Assembly (NCBI RefSeq): GCF_014268615.1
Contig: NZ_JABWQV010000016.1
Location: 1-50,456 of the forward strand
DNA from: Pseudomonas tehranensis
Lineage (GTDB): Bacteria > Pseudomonadota > Gammaproteobacteria > Pseudomonadales > Pseudomonadaceae
Length of the DNA: 50,456 nucleotides
Reading direction: 5' to 3'
Numbering within the stretch: position 1 is the stretch's first letter; every line of letters starts with the position of its first letter. The notes below the pieces were generated by a model. That model saw nothing but the letters and a program-made list of their open reading frames with translations, was not told the origin of the DNA and searched no databases. The position numbers and the translations under genes are program-made. This document shows positions 47,218 through 50,456 of the stretch, in pieces.

Positions 47218-48915
47218 TCACTGACCCCAGGAATCGCGCAAGGTCACGGTACGGTTGAACACCGGAGCACCGGGTTTCGAGTCCTTGATATCCGCGCAGA
47301 AGTAACCTTCGCGCTCGAACTGGAAACGGTCTTCCGGCTGTGCGTTGCCCAGCGAAGGCTCGGCACGACAACCAGTGAGTACTTGCAGGGAGTCAGGGTT
47401 GATGTTGTCCAGGAAGCTGGCGCTGTCCTCGGCCTTTTCAGGGTTCGGCGAACGGAACAGGCGATCGTACAAGCGCACTTCGCACTCGACGCTGGCAGCG
47501 GCCGGCACCCAGTGGATCACGCCCTTGACCTTGCGACCCTCCGGGTTCTTGCCCAGGGTCTCGGGATCGTAGGAGCAATGCAGTTCGACGATGTTGCCAT
47601 CGGCGTCCTTGATCGCTTCGTCGGCACGAATCACGTAGCTGCCGCGCAGACGCACTTCACCGGCAGGCTCCAGGCGCTTGTAGCCTTTTGGCGGCTCTTC
47701 CATGAAGTCTTCACGGTCGATGTAGATTTCCCGGGCGAACGGCAGGACGCGCACGCCCATGTCTTCTTTCGGGTGGCAAGGCAGCTCGAGGTTTTCGACT
47801 TTGTCTTGCGGGTAGTTGGTGATCACCACTTTCAACGGGCGCAGCACGCACATGGCGCGTGGAGCGCTGTGGTCCAGGTCGTCGCGGATGCTGAATTCCA
47901 GCATGCCGAAGTCCACCACGCCGTCGGAACGGTTGGTGCCGACCATCTCGCAGAAGTTGCGGATCGATTTTGGCGTGTAGCCACGACGACGGAAGCCCGA
48001 CAGCGTCGACATGCGCGGGTCGTCCCAGCCATTGACGTGCTTTTCATCCACCAGTTGCTTGAGCTTGCGCTTGCTGGTGATGGTGTAGTTCAGGTTCAGG
48101 CGGCTGAATTCGTACTGGCGCGGCTGAGCCGGCACCGGCAGGTGCTCCAGGAACCACTCGTACAAAGGACGATGGCTTTCAAACTCCAGGGTGCAGATCG
48201 AGTGGGTGATGCCTTCGATGGCGTCCGACTGACCGTGGGTGAAGTCATAGTTGGGGTAGATGCACCATTTGTCGCCGGTCTGATGGTGATGGGCGTGACG
48301 GATGCGGTACATGATCGGGTCGCGCAGGTTCATGTTCGGCGAGGCCATGTCGATCTTGGCGCGCAGCACCCGTGCACCGTCCGGGAATTCGCCGCCGCGC
48401 ATGCGGGCGAACAGGTCCAGGTTCTCCTCGACGCTGCGATCACGGAACGGGCTGTTCTTGCCCGGCTCGGTCAGGCTGCCACGGTACTCCTTGGCCTGTT
48501 CAGGGGTCAGGTCGCACACGTAGGCCTTGCCGGCCTTGATCAGCTCCACCGCCCAGTCGTGCAACTGGTCGAAATACTGCGAGGCATAGCGCACCTCACC
48601 GGCCCATTCAAAACCCAGCCACTTGACGTCGCTTTCGATCGCGTCGATGTATTCCTGGTCTTCCTTGGCCGGGTTGGTGTCGTCGAAACGCAAGTGCGTG
48701 ACGCCGCCGAACTCCTGGGCCAGGCCGAAGTTCACGCAAATCGACTTGGCGTGACCGATGTGCAGGTAGCCGTTGGGCTCCGGCGGAAAACGGGTGACGA
48801 TCTGCGTGTGCTTACCCGAATCCAGGTCCGCCTGGATGATCGGGCGCAGGAAATTGACCGGCACGGCCGGGCCGGTCTTGGAATTCGAGGTAGGGTCGAC
48901 AGTGGGCTTGCTCAT
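47218..48915 (-). CDS. glnS: Glutaminyl-tRNA synthetase
   Basis: A 565-residue class Ic synthetase: [15 protein letters not shown] (HIGH), [11 protein letters not shown], the KMSKS-like TSKRKL, then the two-barrel anticodon-binding domain with [14 protein letters not shown] 48915 has AAGGA just upstream; an extension to 48996 has no homologous content. Divergent from ppiB. Confidence 0.97.
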   Translation of the reverse strand: MSKPTVDPTSNSKTGPAVPVNFLRPIIQADLDSGKHTQIVTRFPPEPNGYLHIGHAKSICVNFGLAQEFGGVTHLRFDDTNPAKEDQEYIDAIESDVKWLGFEWAGEVRYASQYFDQLHDWAVELIKAGKAYVCDLTPEQAKEYRGSLTEPGKNSPFRDRSVEENLDLFARMRGGEFPDGARVLRAKIDMASPNMNLRDPIMYRIRHAHHHQTGDKWCIYPNYDFTHGQSDAIEGITHSICTLEFESHRPLYEWFLEHLPVPAQPRQYEFSRLNLNYTITSKRKLKQLVDEKHVNGWDDPRMSTLSGFRRRGYTPKSIRNFCEMVGTNRSDGVVDFGMLEFSIRDDLDHSAPRAMCVLRPLKVVITNYPQDKVENLELPCHPKEDMGVRVLPFAREIYIDREDFMEEPPKGYKRLEPAGEVRLRGSYVIRADEAIKDADGNIVELHCSYDPETLGKNPEGRKVKGVIHWVPAAASVECEVRLYDRLFRSPNPEKAEDSASFLDNINPDSLQVLTGCRAEPSLGNAQPEDRFQFEREGYFCADIKDSKPGAPVFNRTVTLRDSWGQ

Positions 48916-49164
48916 AGGATCCTTGAACGTACAAGTGCGCGGCCGGGTGCGGCCTGATAAATCAAAGCCCGTATCATAGCCGATGCTGTCAAGCACCTGA
49001 CAGGCCAGGCCGGCAAACGATTGAATTTAATCGACCGTCAGATGAAAAACCGCCTCGAAAAACCCGCTCGGCGCGCTAAACTGCCCAGCCTGGCCGATTA
49101 CAGCCAGACCGGTTGCGGGCAGCAAAGCCCCGAAACCCACGAATTCCTTGAAAGAGTAGCGATC

Positions 49165-49668
49165 ATGACTCAAGTCAAACTGACCACCAACCACGGCGAC
49201 ATCGTCCTGCAACTGAACGCCGAGAAGGCGCCGATCACCGTTGCCAACTTCGTTGAATACGTCAAGGCCGGCCACTACGAAAACACCGTTTTCCACCGTG
49301 TCATCGGTAACTTCATGATCCAGGGCGGCGGTTTCGAGCCAGGCATGAAAGAAAAGAAAGACAAGCGCCCAAGCATCCAGAACGAAGCCGACAACGGCCT
49401 GGCAAACGAGAAGTACAGCGTCGCCATGGCCCGCACCATGGAGCCGCATTCGGCTTCCGCGCAGTTCTTCATCAACGTGGCCGACAACAGTTTCCTGAAC
49501 CACAGCAGCAAGACCACCCAGGGCTGGGGTTATGCGGTGTTCGGCAAAGTGGTTGAAGGCACCGACGTGGTCGACAAGATCAAGGGCGTTTCCACCACGT
49601 CCAAGGCCGGCCATCAAGACGTGCCAGCAGAAGACGTGATCATCGAGAAAGCCGAGATCATTGAGTGA
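49165..49668 (+). CDS. ppiB: Peptidyl-prolyl cis-trans isomerase B (cyclophilin)
   Basis: A 167-residue cyclophilin with [13 protein letters not shown] and [13 protein letters not shown], including the catalytic Arg. There is no signal peptide, so it is cytoplasmic. ATG 49165 is preferred over a frame from 49021 that lacks cyclophilin sequence. It overlaps lpxH by 4 bp (GTGA). Confidence 0.96.
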   Translation: MTQVKLTTNHGDIVLQLNAEKAPITVANFVEYVKAGHYENTVFHRVIGNFMIQGGGFEPGMKEKKDKRPSIQNEADNGLANEKYSVAMARTMEPHSASAQFFINVADNSFLNHSSKTTQGWGYAVFGKVVEGTDVVDKIKGVSTTSKAGHQDVPAEDVIIEKAEIIE

Positions 49669-50414
49669 TACTGCTGATTTCAGATTTGCATCTGGAAGAG
49701 GAGCGCCCGGACATTACCCGGGCGTTTCTGGATTTGATCGCCACACGCGCCCGCTCGGCGCAAGCGTTGTACATTCTGGGCGACTTTTTTGAAGCCTGGA
49801 TCGGCGACGATGCCATGACACCGTTCCAGCGTTCCATCTGCCAGGCCCTGCGCGAACTGAGCGACAGCGGCACGGCCATTTTCCTGATGCACGGCAATCG
49901 CGACTTCATGCTCGGGCAGGCCTTCTGCAAAGCGGCCGGCTGCACCCTGCTCAAGGACCCCAGTGTCGTGCAGTTCAACGGCGAACCGGTGCTGCTGATG
50001 CACGGCGACAGCCTCTGCACCCGCGACGAAGGCTACATGAAGTTGCGGCGCTGGCTGCGCAACCCGGTCACGCTGTTCATTCTGCGTCACCTGCCATTGG
50101 CCAGCCGCCACAAACTGGCGCGCAAACTGCGCAGCGAAAGCCGTACGCAGACGCGAATGAAAGCCAATGACATCGTCGACGTCACGCCAGAAGAGATCCC
50201 GCGGATCATGCAAGCGTACGGCGTGAAGACCCTGATCCACGGCCACACCCATCGCCCCGCCATCCACAAACTGCAACTGGGCGAACACGCCGCCCGACGC
50301 ATTGTGCTGGGGGATTGGGACAAGCAGGGCTGGGCGTTGCAGGTGGATGAACAGGGGTTTGCGTTGGCGCCGTTTGGTTTTGGCAATGCGCAGTTGGCGT
50401 TGCCAGGGACTTAA
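49665..50414 (+). CDS. lpxH: UDP-2,3-diacylglucosamine hydrolase
   Basis: A 249-residue calcineurin-like phosphoesterase with [29 protein letters not shown], and the C-terminal GHTHRP. It hydrolyses UDP-2,3-diacylglucosamine to lipid X in lipid A synthesis. GTG start coupled to ppiB. Confidence 0.96.
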   Translation: MILLISDLHLEEERPDITRAFLDLIATRARSAQALYILGDFFEAWIGDDAMTPFQRSICQALRELSDSGTAIFLMHGNRDFMLGQAFCKAAGCTLLKDPSVVQFNGEPVLLMHGDSLCTRDEGYMKLRRWLRNPVTLFILRHLPLASRHKLARKLRSESRTQTRMKANDIVDVTPEEIPRIMQAYGVKTLIHGHTHRPAIHKLQLGEHAARRIVLGDWDKQGWALQVDEQGFALAPFGFGNAQLALPGT

Positions 50415-50429
50415 AGCACACGCAGATCC

Positions 50430-50456
50430 TGTGGGAGCGGGCTTGCTCGCGAAAGC
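50430..50456. repeat. REP element (cut by the window end)
   Basis: TGTGGGAGCGGGCTTGCTCG, continuing CGAAAGC, is the same REP sequence as at 45701. Its inverted partner would lie beyond the window. Confidence 0.88.

Overview
The window comes from a fluorescent-type Pseudomonas chromosome. The evidence is gene order and protein sequence: thrS-infC-rpmI-rplT-pheS-pheT-ihfA-merR followed by tRNA-Pro, a rbsBACRKD ribose operon, cysS/glnS/ppiB/lpxH, csrA, a DUF1654 gene, and typical Pseudomonas REP palindromes (GTGGGAGCGGGCTTGCTCGCG). Base composition is GC-rich, and the defence block is visibly more AT-rich, most clearly around 16.1-17.2 kb.

Region 1 (1-9.3 kb, all minus strand) is a biosynthetic operon. 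In transcription order it encodes an acyl carrier protein with a C-terminal zinc ribbon, a complete ketosynthase, a ketosynthase-like protein without catalytic residues, a second complete ketosynthase, a second degenerate one, a 959-residue fusion of a class III aminotransferase with a cyanobacterial-type acyl-ACP reductase, a FabG-type reductase and the start of another SDR. Together these suggest type II fatty acid/polyketide assembly on the ACP, reductive release as an aldehyde, and transamination to a terminal amine. I cannot match the cluster to a named product. A promoter with a 20-bp spacer and a long palindrome, as used by MerR-family regulators, precedes it.

Region 2 (9.4-25.3 kb) is an accessory defence island lying between the biosynthetic operon and tRNA-Pro(GGG). 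It opens with a decayed tyrosine integrase (plus strand). Then, on the minus strand in transcription order, come hsdR-hsdM-hsdS (type I restriction-modification, with two similar target recognition domains), an ABC-type ATPase and an HNH nuclease resembling Septu PtuA/PtuB, a frameshifted Mrr-type endonuclease remnant, an AlpA-like regulator, and a 1806-residue protein with a GHKL/sacsin-like ATPase at its N terminus and a DUF3883/nuclease-like C terminus.

Region 3 (25.4-33 kb, minus strand) is core translation: thrS, infC (AUU start), rpmI, rplT, pheS, pheT, ihfA, a MerR-type regulator and tRNA-Pro with its terminator.

Region 4 (33-36 kb) holds small genes: a secreted Cys protein, a cold-shock protein, an I78-type inhibitor lipoprotein and two hypotheticals. 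Region 5 (35.3-42.4 kb) is the ribose operon with a secreted nucleoside hydrolase at its distal end, so extracytoplasmic nucleosides could feed ribose to RbsB; a sigma70 promoter and a LacI-type operator precede rbsB. Region 6 (42.4-50.4 kb) has a coiled-coil hypothetical, a LexA-box-controlled DUF1654 gene with endA, a SPOR-type lipoprotein, csrA, a DUF2214 membrane protein, cysS, glnS, ppiB and lpxH, with REP pairs between them.
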